DNA of 20,993 bases from the NCBI GenBank assembly GCA_964598355.1, contig CAZRBN010000015.1:1-20993 (forward strand), written 5' to 3'. This DNA is from DASQJJ01 sp964598355. Its GTDB lineage: Bacteria; Patescibacteriota; Microgenomatia; Levybacterales; UBA12049. Below the pieces are notes generated by a model that did no database searches, had not been told where the DNA came from, and saw only the letters and a program-made list of their open reading frames with translations. The first letter of the stretch is position 1. Every line of letters begins with the position of its first letter. The position numbers and the translations under genes are program-made. This document shows positions 13,647-20,593 of this stretch, piece by piece.

Positions 13647-15560
13647 ATGGCTACAGCACTTCAAGAAAAAACAGCCTTTGATATTTTTCTCTCTAAATTA
13701 CCACCAGAAAAAGCACAACAAATAAGAAATTCTCTTAATAATCGACAGCAAGAAAAAAAGGCATTCTTAGTATATTTAGGGGAAGTTTTTCAAGAGAACA
13801 GTGGAGTTAACCTTGAGGGACACAATTTTGATTCTGTTTCGGATGCTGCTGGTGCTGCTTGGGATCAACAATTTTCAACAGAATCTATTCCTCAGGAAAC
13901 TAGACAACCTTCTAAAGGACCCTCTCTTTCTGATTTTTTCCCCCACAAAGAATCTTCAGGTGGCGGAGGCCTTCCTATTCAGGAGAAAAACCCTCTCCTT
14001 TCTTTGCAAGAAGAACAACTTCTTAAAGAAGATGGTGGGACACTTCTTAAGTTAATTGCAGAAATGCAAAAAGATCCTGAAAAGATTACTGATGAACAAA
14101 TTGCAGCGGTTGTAAAAAATCTCGATGCTCGAGTGTTACTCAAAAAACAGCATCAAAGACTCCTTGATATGTTCCAAAAATACGTTGATACCTCAAACCT
14201 TACCCAAGATCAAAAAAGAGACATTTTAGATACTGTCAGCATAGAGTTTAATGAAAAAAACGCTCATGCATCTCTTGACTACAAAAGAAAGATGGATGAG
14301 TTTGAGAAATCAGATGAATTTAGTAATGCTCGTACAACAAACAACTTTTTAGGGAATAAAGATGCGCTAAAGACAGTATTTAAAGCACATACAGGAGAAA
14401 CCTCTGAAGAAGTACTTCGAGGACTTATCCGCCGTCAACAAAATATTATTGCACCACTCTCTCCTACCCTTCGGACAATTACCAAAGTATCACCACTTGT
14501 CCCAAGTCGTTCTACAGCAAGGTTTTTAGATGAATTCGAAAGATTCTTTTATAAAGAATTGCAGATGTATCAAAAAGCAATAGCCCAACAAGCATTACTT
14601 GCAATGACTGCTGCAGATATATCTGAAAACGAATCTTTTCCTCAAAATTCAATGGGACATAGCACTCCAGCTAGTTTTAATAATCCAAGACAAACAGATC
14701 CAATACGTTCTGGCACGTCAATACTTCATAGAGGTGCAAAAAAACTTGCCAAAGGATTTTTAAGAAAGGGTGTGGAAAAGGCAGTACAGGCTGCAGCTAC
14801 AAATCCAGAGAGTTGGCCAATTCTTGTCCCCATCCTCATCGGTGTTGCAATTGCTGTTGTGGTTGCTATTATTGTTGCTATTATTGTTATTCTTATTGTC
14901 GCTTTTTCTTCTCAATCAGCAACACCTCCCACGCCAATCCTTACCCCTACCTGTAGTCCGAGCTCGGATTGTGTTGCAAAATTACATGCAATTGGTATTA
15001 ACGTGAGTGGAGATTTATTTCTTAATGGAGATCCACTTGGGAAAGCCAAACCAATTTACGAAACGCTTGCACTTGTCACACAACCTCCATCAGATTATGG
15101 TAATCTTTTAGGACTTCCCAAACAGCAGGTTAATATTGTTTTACACGGAGGGAGTAGTTGTGCAGGACATGCAAGCGGAGATGGAACGCTTGATTATTAT
15201 GGGTGGTGTTATCCAGACGTTATCAATAGATTCATGATGCTCCATGAATTGGGACATATGATAGCGTTTAGAAACCCTGTGCTGTATTGGAAGGATTTTT
15301 TCCTATCATGGTTGGTTTTATCTTTTTCTAACAAAAATTTGCCAACATATAATTGCCAACTCGATTACGGTCCTGGGCCATGGGGAGCAGAGTGTTGGGC
15401 CGATATGATTGGGGAATATGTAGTCTATCCTAGCTATAGGAATACTGTCAGTGGTCGTCCTTATGGTCCCTCTAATTTCTTAGATTTTCCAACCTTTGCC
15501 AATGGCTTTTATTATAACTTTGCCAGAGATCATATTTATAAAGGGTTACAATTTAAATAA
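13647..15560 (+). CDS. Membrane-anchored T4SS-linked zinc metallopeptidase (HELGH)
   Basis: This is a 637-residue protein with three parts. Residues 1-390 are soluble and mostly helical, with a flexible Gly/Ser/Pro segment at about 85-112 and a basic stretch at 363-378. Residues 391-420 are one very hydrophobic Ile/Val-rich membrane helix followed by a Pro/Thr linker (SATPPTPILTPT). Residues 436-637 form a Cys-containing, probably extracytoplasmic domain with HELGH (533-537) and, 45 residues on, AECWAD (581-586). The spacing fits a gluzincin-like HExxH plus ExxxD zinc site (H533, H537, E582). Its place after VirB4 matches where VirB1-like wall-cutting enzymes occur in secretion operons; whether it cuts peptidoglycan, a surface protein or a partner protein is unknown. 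I do not recognise the N-terminal domain. The ATG at 13647 follows a -10 box by 8 nt. Confidence 0.8.
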   Translation: MATALQEKTAFDIFLSKLPPEKAQQIRNSLNNRQQEKKAFLVYLGEVFQENSGVNLEGHNFDSVSDAAGAAWDQQFSTESIPQETRQPSKGPSLSDFFPHKESSGGGGLPIQEKNPLLSLQEEQLLKEDGGTLLKLIAEMQKDPEKITDEQIAAVVKNLDARVLLKKQHQRLLDMFQKYVDTSNLTQDQKRDILDTVSIEFNEKNAHASLDYKRKMDEFEKSDEFSNARTTNNFLGNKDALKTVFKAHTGETSEEVLRGLIRRQQNIIAPLSPTLRTITKVSPLVPSRSTARFLDEFERFFYKELQMYQKAIAQQALLAMTAADISENESFPQNSMGHSTPASFNNPRQTDPIRSGTSILHRGAKKLAKGFLRKGVEKAVQAAATNPESWPILVPILIGVAIAVVVAIIVAIIVILIVAFSSQSATPPTPILTPTCSPSSDCVAKLHAIGINVSGDLFLNGDPLGKAKPIYETLALVTQPPSDYGNLLGLPKQQVNIVLHGGSSCAGHASGDGTLDYYGWCYPDVINRFMMLHELGHMIAFRNPVLYWKDFFLSWLVLSFSNKNLPTYNCQLDYGPGPWGAECWADMIGEYVVYPSYRNTVSGRPYGPSNFLDFPTFANGFYYNFARDHIYKGLQFK

Positions 15561-15561
15561 T

Positions 15562-16184
15562 ATGAAAAGACTTTTACTTATTAGTTTTTTGGGACTTGCG
15601 GTCTTTATTCTTGTTGTTTTCTCTCTCATTCAAAAACAATCCTCGCCAATAGGTATTTCCCAATCGCCTACGCCAACACCTGTCTTACCACCTGCAGTCC
15701 AGTTTCAATCTATTTCCTATCACGAGCTATTTAAAGATCCTCAGATAGCAAAAAATATTGGAGATAAATTACAAAATCCGGTATCGATAGATTCACAAGA
15801 TAATTACTTAGTTGGTCATTTTGCCTCTGATGCAGCCACTTTTTCAACTGATGTCTACGAACAAAATCAAATTGCAAAATTTATTATCCAAACAGCTTCC
15901 GTTGATAATAACTACTATAGTGATTATCTTCTTACTCATTCAGTTAATTCTGANNNNNNNNNNCCCTTTATGATCCTTCTCAAGCAGGAAGCGCTTTTGT
16001 GTGGAAAGTTTTTTCAGAAGATGGGGTTGCTTTCCTTACTAATCCAAGTGCAGGGTTTACAGGAAAAGTTTTATATTTCATACCGACCACTTACGACAAG
16101 TTTCTCAAAGAAATAGCACCAATAGTCCATATCTCTTCATCACAGGCACCAGAACAAGAAAATAATACCGAACTGGGGCAATAA
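15562..16184 (+). CDS. Hypothetical membrane-anchored protein, interrupted by assembly gap
   Basis: I do not recognise a family. The ATG at 15562 is one base after the metallopeptidase stop. The product begins with a signal anchor (KRLLLISFLGLAVFILVVF), then a Ser/Pro/Thr linker (SQSPTPTPVLPP) and an extracytoplasmic domain. Ten Ns (15954-15963) interrupt it. Before the gap the reading frame follows 15562; after it the sensible frame is shifted (LYDPSQAGSAFVWKVFSEDG... to ELGQ, stop 16182-16184). The shift reflects a wrong gap length rather than a real frameshift. The anchor-plus-linker design parallels the C-terminal half of the preceding gene, suggesting that both act outside the membrane in the secretion machine. 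It is convergent with dnaN, 2 nt between stop codons. Confidence 0.75.
15954..15963. other. Assembly gap (10 N)
   Basis: A run of exactly ten Ns, a conventional scaffold-gap placeholder. For the surrounding gene to stay in one frame the true missing length must be 2 plus a multiple of 3, which 10 is not. Confidence 0.95.
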
Positions 16185-16186
16185 TG

Positions 16187-17293
16187 CTATGCCTGGGTTC
16201 TAATAGGCATGATTAGATGAAGGAATGTAGGATTGCCTTCTACTCGAAATACTCCTGGGTTAAGAGGTCCTGTCATTTCAAATGAAAGCTCTGGGTCGAT
16301 AATATTCGTCAATGCATCCAAAATATAGCGGGCGTTAAAAGCAATTTCATTTTCCTCACCAGTTAGTCTCGCGTCCACATCAACAGTATTTTCTCCAAGG
16401 GAAGGCGTTTTCGCTGATACAACTAATTTTTCTTTTTGCAGAGAGAGGGTAACAATATTTGCTGTTTCCCTGGCAAAAATAGAACAAATTTTGACCGCCT
16501 TCAAAAGCTCCTCTCTATCTACAAAGATTTTTGTTGCTACATCTGTTGGAATAACTTTTTCATAATTTGGGAATTCTGCATCAATGAGACGTCCAACAAG
16601 CACGGTATCATCTTGAGAAAAAAGAAGTTGGTTTGTTTTTTCAGACACATACATGGTTAAGTTGCCGTTTTCTGAAAGTGCTATTGCTTCCTTTATAATT
16701 CGTGAGGGAATAATAACTGGTTTTTCTAATTTTACTCCACCTGTTGGCGTTGCAACTTCTTCAAGAGAAAGTCTGTATCCATCTGTAGCAACAACCACAA
16801 AACCATTATCTGTTTTTTTTATAAGAACGCCAGATAATGCTGGTCTTGTTGCTTCTGGACTAGAGGAAAAAACAACTTTACCGAAAATTCCTTTCATTTT
16901 TCCTTTTTCAAAAGTCAATAACTCTTCACCTTTTTCTTCATAGAGCATGGGAAATTCATCTTTTGGAGAAGTTTGCAGAAGTGTTTTTGTCTTCTTACTA
17001 CTTATTTCCAAACTACCATCTTTTGTTTGGAGGGTCATCTTGTCTTGTGGAAGAGAGTTAACTAATTCTAAGAATAACTTTGCAGGTACTGTTGTTGCTC
17101 CTTCTTCGTCAATCTGTGCAGGAAGAACTGTTTCTATTCCTATTTCCAAATCAGTACTCGAGATTACTAACTTTCCATCTCTTGTCTCGAGTAATACATG
17201 AGACAGTATAGGTAATTGGTTTCTTGAAGAGATTGCATGATTTGCTAATGTTAATTTCTTTTGGAGGTTTTCAGCAAGTAGAGTGACTTTCAT
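16187..17293 (-). CDS. dnaN: DNA polymerase III beta subunit (sliding clamp)
   Basis: This is a 368-residue protein of the usual clamp length (about 365-380). It starts MKVTLLAENLQKKLTLANHAIS and ends FLHLIMPIRTQA, matching the typical clamp N-terminus and the C-terminal MPIR motif. Internal signatures include LPILSHVLLE, VATDGYRLS and the three-fold repeated clamp domain (about 1-120, 125-245 and 247-368). The ring-shaped dimer tethers DNA polymerase III to DNA. It lies downstream of dnaA on the same strand across the candidate oriC, the common bacterial order. AT-rich sequence with ATATATAT lies immediately before the ATG; a TACAAA box 9 nt upstream could be the -10. There is no Shine-Dalgarno sequence. 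Confidence 0.97.
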   Translation of the reverse strand: MKVTLLAENLQKKLTLANHAISSRNQLPILSHVLLETRDGKLVISSTDLEIGIETVLPAQIDEEGATTVPAKLFLELVNSLPQDKMTLQTKDGSLEISSKKTKTLLQTSPKDEFPMLYEEKGEELLTFEKGKMKGIFGKVVFSSSPEATRPALSGVLIKKTDNGFVVVATDGYRLSLEEVATPTGGVKLEKPVIIPSRIIKEAIALSENGNLTMYVSEKTNQLLFSQDDTVLVGRLIDAEFPNYEKVIPTDVATKIFVDREELLKAVKICSIFARETANIVTLSLQKEKLVVSAKTPSLGENTVDVDARLTGEENEIAFNARYILDALTNIIDPELSFEMTGPLNPGVFRVEGNPTFLHLIMPIRTQA

Positions 17294-17330
17294 ATATATA
17301 TTTTTGTAGTTGTAGTAGTGTATCTGGAAA

Positions 17331-17520
17331 TGTGGAAAAAAGCAAGGCGGTAGCTTCGAAAAACGTGTGGATAACCTGTTGAAAACTTTTGGGATAACTT
17401 GTTGAAAACTATCCTTGTTTCAAGTTTCCCCCTTGTTATCCACGCATTAATTTTGTTATCCCCAAGATTTCCTCAGACAGCATACTATCTGTTGTGGCTA
17501 GTCCTTCCATCTTATCCACA
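17331..17520. other. oriC: Candidate chromosomal replication origin (oriC) with DnaA-box cluster
   Basis: Boxes related to TTATCCACA: on the minus strand TTTTCCACA (17339-17331), perfect TTATCCACA (17374-17366) and weak TTATCCCAA (17397-17389); on the plus strand TTATCCACG (17436-17444), TTATCCCCA (17456-17464) and perfect TTATCCACA (17512-17520). The last two lie inside the 3' end of dnaA. Two direct copies of GGATAAC-TGTTGAAAACT start at 17369 and 17392. An AT-rich tract with ATATATATA and TAG triplets (17291-17318) by the dnaN start is a possible unwinding element. The dnaA-dnaN context supports the call. Confidence 0.8.
17369..17411 (+). repeat. Tandem 23-bp-period direct repeat in oriC
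   Basis: GGATAACCTGTTGAAAACT (17369-17387) and GGATAACTTGTTGAAAACT (17392-17410) differ at one base and are spaced 23 bp apart, about two helical turns. Each unit begins within a DnaA box or half-box, so initiator molecules could be loaded on one face of the helix. Confidence 0.85.
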
Positions 17521-18785
17521 CCGTGCATAACTGTTGTATGATCTCGTCCACCCAAAATATTTCCTATTTCAACAAGCGTAAGGCCTAGTTCCTTCTTCAG
17601 AAGATACATTGTCACCTGGCGTGCTTTTACTAATGAAGCATCTCTCTTTGGTCCTTTTAGCTGAGTGGGTTTGACATTGTAGAAGTTACATGCTGTTTCA
17701 ATAACATCTTCCGCATGGAGTGCATGATTTTCTTTTTTCGCTCCACTACCCCCTAACGCCTTTTCTGCGAGCGCTTCTGTTATTTCTGTTCCTCCCGTAG
17801 CTGCAGCCTGTGTTATGACACGAAGTAATGCTCCCTCAAGGCTTCGTACATCCTGCTCTTTGTCTGCAATCTTCTTTGCAATATCTATAGAAAGGTTATA
17901 CCCATACTTCTCTGCTTTTTTTAAGACGATTGCTGTTCGAAGTTCGAAGTCAGGAGCTTCAACATCAACTGTTAGTCCTCCAGCAAATCGTGACGAAAGT
18001 CGGGCTTCAAGTTTTTTTATTTCACTTGGAGGTCTATCTGAGGAAAGAACAATTTGTGCACCATTATCAATAAGAGAATTAAATGTGTGAAAAAGCTCTT
18101 CCTGAACCCTATCTTTTCCTGCGATAAATTGGACATCATCAATAATAAGCAAGTTAGCAGAGCGGAATTTCTTCTTCATTCGTGCTGTATCATTACTTCG
18201 AATTGCTTCAACAACTTCATTGGTAAATTCCTCAGAGGTAATGTAGATGATTTTGTTGTCGGGATTTTGAGAATACACTTCATTTGCCACGCCTTGCATT
18301 AAATGGGTCTTCCCTACCCCTACAGGACCATAAATGAAAAGTGGGTTATAGGAATGTCCTGGATTTTTGGCAACATTCTTTGCTGACTCAAAAGCAAGTC
18401 TATTTGAATCAGAAACAGCCAATGTTGCAAAGGTATAGTCAGGGCGAACACGTGGTAGATGGCCAACTGGCATTTTGGGTCGGTCATTAGTTGTTGCAAA
18501 AAGAGGTACTTCCTGCTCCTCCTTAACTACATGCGGTACCGTCTTTACTACAAAAAGAATGTCAACTTTCTTTTGCGTCTGCTTTTCTATGACTTCCTTA
18601 AACCTTCCAGTAAATCTTTTTTGTAATAAATCAACAACCATGGTTGAAGGAGCAGCAATAGTTGCAATATTATCTTCAAGAGCGAGAAGCTGGGTTGGTT
18701 TAAAAAGTGTTACAAATGTTCCCTTTGAAACTTCAGGTTCGATTTCTGACAAAACAGTTGCCCAAACAGTAGAAACATCAGACAT
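17436..18785 (-). CDS. dnaA: Chromosomal replication initiator protein DnaA
   Basis: This is a 449-residue protein of normal family length. Domain I covers about 1-80, with a short linker domain II (81-112). The AAA+ domain III has Walker A GPVGVGKT (153-160), Walker B LLIIDDVQF (214-222) and the LSSRFAGGL arginine region. Domain IV ends with the DNA-binding signature GRDHTTVMHG (about 413-422). DnaA binds DnaA boxes and melts oriC. The promoter contains a perfect DnaA box between -35 and -10, implying autoregulation. The ATG at 18785 lies 10 nt after the -10 box. The gene is divergent from rpmH and upstream of dnaN. Confidence 0.98.
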   Translation of the reverse strand: MSDVSTVWATVLSEIEPEVSKGTFVTLFKPTQLLALEDNIATIAAPSTMVVDLLQKRFTGRFKEVIEKQTQKKVDILFVVKTVPHVVKEEQEVPLFATTNDRPKMPVGHLPRVRPDYTFATLAVSDSNRLAFESAKNVAKNPGHSYNPLFIYGPVGVGKTHLMQGVANEVYSQNPDNKIIYITSEEFTNEVVEAIRSNDTARMKKKFRSANLLIIDDVQFIAGKDRVQEELFHTFNSLIDNGAQIVLSSDRPPSEIKKLEARLSSRFAGGLTVDVEAPDFELRTAIVLKKAEKYGYNLSIDIAKKIADKEQDVRSLEGALLRVITQAAATGGTEITEALAEKALGGSGAKKENHALHAEDVIETACNFYNVKPTQLKGPKRDASLVKARQVTMYLLKKELGLTLVEIGNILGGRDHTTVMHGVDKMEGLATTDSMLSEEILGITKLMRG

Positions 18786-18795
18786 AGTACAAAGA

Positions 18796-18825
18796 AATGT
18801 ACCAATGTGGATAACTTTTTGTCAA
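18796..18825 (-). promoter_or_regulatory. dnaA promoter with embedded DnaA box
   Basis: On the minus strand: TTGACA (18825-18820), an 18-nt spacer and TACATT (18801-18796), with the ATG 10 nt further on. The spacer contains a perfect TTATCCACA DnaA box (18814-18806), placed where bound DnaA would block RNA polymerase. Confidence 0.8.
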
Positions 18826-18890
18826 GGGTTCAAAAGAACAGAAATTCCTACAGTGTTGCGTTGTTATATTGTTTGCTTTCTCTTGTGCTC

Positions 18891-18910
18891 AATAAGAGAG
18901 AACTCTTATT
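18891..18910. other. Perfect 8-bp hairpin/palindrome between dnaA and rpmH
   Basis: AATAAGAG (18891-18898), loop AGAA, CTCTTATT (18903-18910). There is no T-run on either strand, so it is not a clear terminator. It lies upstream of both divergent promoters and could be an operator or a structural element; the function is unknown. Confidence 0.5.
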
Positions 18911-18933
18911 AGTTATCAGTAAATCAAAAACAA

Positions 18934-18962
18934 TAGACAGTTGTGTGTATCTTTGGTATAAT
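18934..18962 (+). promoter_or_regulatory. rpmH operon promoter
   Basis: TAGACA (18934-18939), a 17-nt spacer and perfect TATAAT (18957-18962). The ATG of rpmH follows after 10 nt, leaving a leader of about 3-5 bases and no room for a Shine-Dalgarno sequence. Confidence 0.88.
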
Positions 18963-18972
18963 AGCAACAGTT

Positions 18973-19110
18973 ATGAAAAAAGGACCAGCAAAAGCGAAAA
19001 AAACAAAAGGACAAAGAAAACATGGCTTTCTCGCTCGTATGGCTACCCACGGAGGGCAAAAAGTTATTAAAAGACGACGAGCTGAAGGAAGAAAATCTTT
19101 AACGAAATAA
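18973..19110 (+). CDS. rpmH: 50S ribosomal protein L34
   Basis: This is a 45-residue, very basic protein. KHGFLARMATHGGQKVIKRR and AEGRKSL match the L34 core (THGFRARMAT...GRKVLARRRAKGRKRL). It is a component of the large ribosomal subunit. It is the first gene of the classical rpmH-rnpA-yidD-yidC-jag cluster opposite dnaA. The N-terminus (KKGPAKAKKTKGQ) is more Lys/Ala-rich than the usual KRTYQPS start. The rnpA GTG follows its stop after 2 nt. Confidence 0.97.
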   Translation: MKKGPAKAKKTKGQRKHGFLARMATHGGQKVIKRRRAEGRKSLTK

Positions 19111-19112
19111 TT

Positions 19113-19445
19113 GTGTTAGCACGACAATTCCGCTTACCTGCAACAGTTTCCTTCCAACATGCAAAGGTTTTTCATTCTGCTTTTTTTACGCTGCGAAGTA
19201 CATCGAATGCTCTCTCCAACTCTCGTTTTGGATTTATTGCAGGGAAAAAAATAGACAAACGCTCGGTGGTGAGAAATAAAGTGAAAAGAAAAATACGCTC
19301 TTGCATAGAGGAAAAGTGGTTGTCATTGAAAGGTTATGATATTCTGTTTGCTATAAAAAAGGGAGCGATTGAAGCATCAAGAGATGAGGTTTGTAAGGAA
19401 GTAGGGAGTATAATGGAAAAGTTAAGCATTAACCGTCAAGGGTAA
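19113..19445 (+). CDS. rnpA: Ribonuclease P protein component
   Basis: This is a 110-residue protein, typical in size. The signature KRSVVRNKVKRKIR (residues 49-62) contains the RNR motif that binds RNase P RNA; NSRFGFIAGKKI precedes it and GYDILFAIKKGA follows. With the catalytic RNA it matures tRNA 5' ends. The start is GTG at 19113, two bases after the rpmH stop, so the pair is co-transcribed. No Shine-Dalgarno sequence is visible. Confidence 0.95.
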   Translation: MLARQFRLPATVSFQHAKVFHSAFFTLRSTSNALSNSRFGFIAGKKIDKRSVVRNKVKRKIRSCIEEKWLSLKGYDILFAIKKGAIEASRDEVCKEVGSIMEKLSINRQG

Positions 19446-19519
19446 AGCAGTAAAAATCTCGATTCTACAATAAGGTCCAGCTTTTCTTAACAGTTGACAG
19501 TTAACCCTTCACGCTAATT

Positions 19520-19750
19520 ATGAAATATGTACTAGTAGTCCTGCTAAAATTTTATAAATTAATCCTCTCTCCCCTGCTTCATCAGGCTCTGGGAATTAAG
19601 CATGCATGTCGCTACTCGCCAACTTGTAGTGAATTTGCTATAATACATATCAAGAAAGATGGAGTAGTAAAAGGAGGGTTAAAGTCTTTACTCAGACTAC
19701 TGTACTGCCAACCCTTTGTTGAGTCTCTTCCCTACGCACTAAGGAAATAA
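19520..19750 (+). CDS. yidD: Membrane protein insertion efficiency factor YidD
   Basis: This is a 76-residue protein. It begins with an amphipathic hydrophobic helix (VLVVLLKFYKLILSPLL), then CRYSPTCSEFA (Cys30 and Cys36), the YidD signature, and ends with the LLYCQPF region. YidD aids YidC-dependent insertion of inner-membrane proteins. The stop overlaps the yidC start by one base (TAATG). The 74 nt before it contain TTAAC-AGTTGACA-GTTAA, a quasi-palindrome with a possible TTGACA, but no convincing -10. Confidence 0.93.
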   Translation: MKYVLVVLLKFYKLILSPLLHQALGIKHACRYSPTCSEFAIIHIKKDGVVKGGLKSLLRLLYCQPFVESLPYALRK

Positions 19751-20589
19751 TGAATATTTTTTACTTATTACTTGTTCAGCCGATTGTTAATGTTTTGGTT
19801 ATCATTTATCACGAGCTTATTGTCCTGCATGTTCCATATGCTTTGGGCTTTTCTATTATTTTGTTGACTGTTATTATCCGCGCCATTCTCTACCCATTCA
19901 TTGCCTCACAACTTAAGACATCGAAAAAAATGCAGGAGATTACCCCTCATTTAAATAGACTTAAAGAGCAACACAAGAATGATTCAACAAGATTGCAATC
20001 AGAGACAATGAAGCTATATAAGGAGCATGGTGTTAATCCAGTTGCCGGATGTTTACCACTTCTTATTCAACTTCCACTCATCTGGGGATTGTATGGAGTA
20101 CTTCAAGAGGTTGTAAAGACAGATCCCAACCATGTCCTTTCCTATGTGAATCACGCATTATATATCCCCTCATTAAAGCTTACTCATATGTGGGATACTT
20201 CCTTCTTTGGGTTACCGTTGGGACAGACTCCTTCGCACCTATTTCCTCATGTTGGAGTAGGCATTCTTCTCATCCCCGTATTAACAGGAGTATTCCAGCT
20301 TATCCAGTCAAAGATGATGTTTTCAGCTCCTGCAGCTATTGTCCCTGTGAAAAATGGGAAGAAAGGTTCAGTTCCAGAAAAGAAGAAAGAAGATGATTTT
20401 GCCACTGCTTTTCAAACACAATCTCTCTACATATTCCCTATTATGATTGCATTCTTTTCCTGGACTCTTCCTGTAGGATTATCTTTGTACTGGAATACCT
20501 TCACAATTTTTGGTATACTACAGCAGTATCAGATTTCAGGACTTGGTGGATTATCTGATTGGATAGCAAAAATAAGACCAAATAAATAA
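19750..20589 (+). CDS. yidC: Membrane protein insertase YidC/Oxa1
   Basis: This is a 279-residue polytopic protein of the short Oxa1/Gram-positive type, without the large periplasmic domain of proteobacterial YidC. The core TM2-type helix GFSIILLTVIIRAILYPF has the hydrophilic-groove Arg44. A cytosolic helical hairpin (KTSKKMQEITPHLNRLKEQ...MKLYKEHGVNPVAGCLPLLIQ) and the later helices LLIPVLTGVFQLIQ, IFPIMIAFFSWTLPVGLSLYW and the FGILQQY end are all typical. It inserts and folds membrane proteins, plausibly including the many T4SS membrane proteins here. A basic, Lys-rich cytosolic loop lies at about 203-216. AAGGAAA before the ATG is a possible weak ribosome-binding site. Confidence 0.96.
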   Translation: MNIFYLLLVQPIVNVLVIIYHELIVLHVPYALGFSIILLTVIIRAILYPFIASQLKTSKKMQEITPHLNRLKEQHKNDSTRLQSETMKLYKEHGVNPVAGCLPLLIQLPLIWGLYGVLQEVVKTDPNHVLSYVNHALYIPSLKLTHMWDTSFFGLPLGQTPSHLFPHVGVGILLIPVLTGVFQLIQSKMMFSAPAAIVPVKNGKKGSVPEKKKEDDFATAFQTQSLYIFPIMIAFFSWTLPVGLSLYWNTFTIFGILQQYQISGLGGLSDWIAKIRPNK

Positions 20590-20593
20590 TTCT

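Noticed and set aside
16189..16210. ATGCCT/AGGCAT hairpin at the 3' end of dnaN
   Set aside because: It is short, lies inside coding sequence and has no T-run; not supportable as a terminator.
18475..18912. 145-residue plus-strand open frame
   Set aside because: It lies antisense to the dnaA 5' half and runs through the dnaA promoter, with no domain and no ribosome-binding site.
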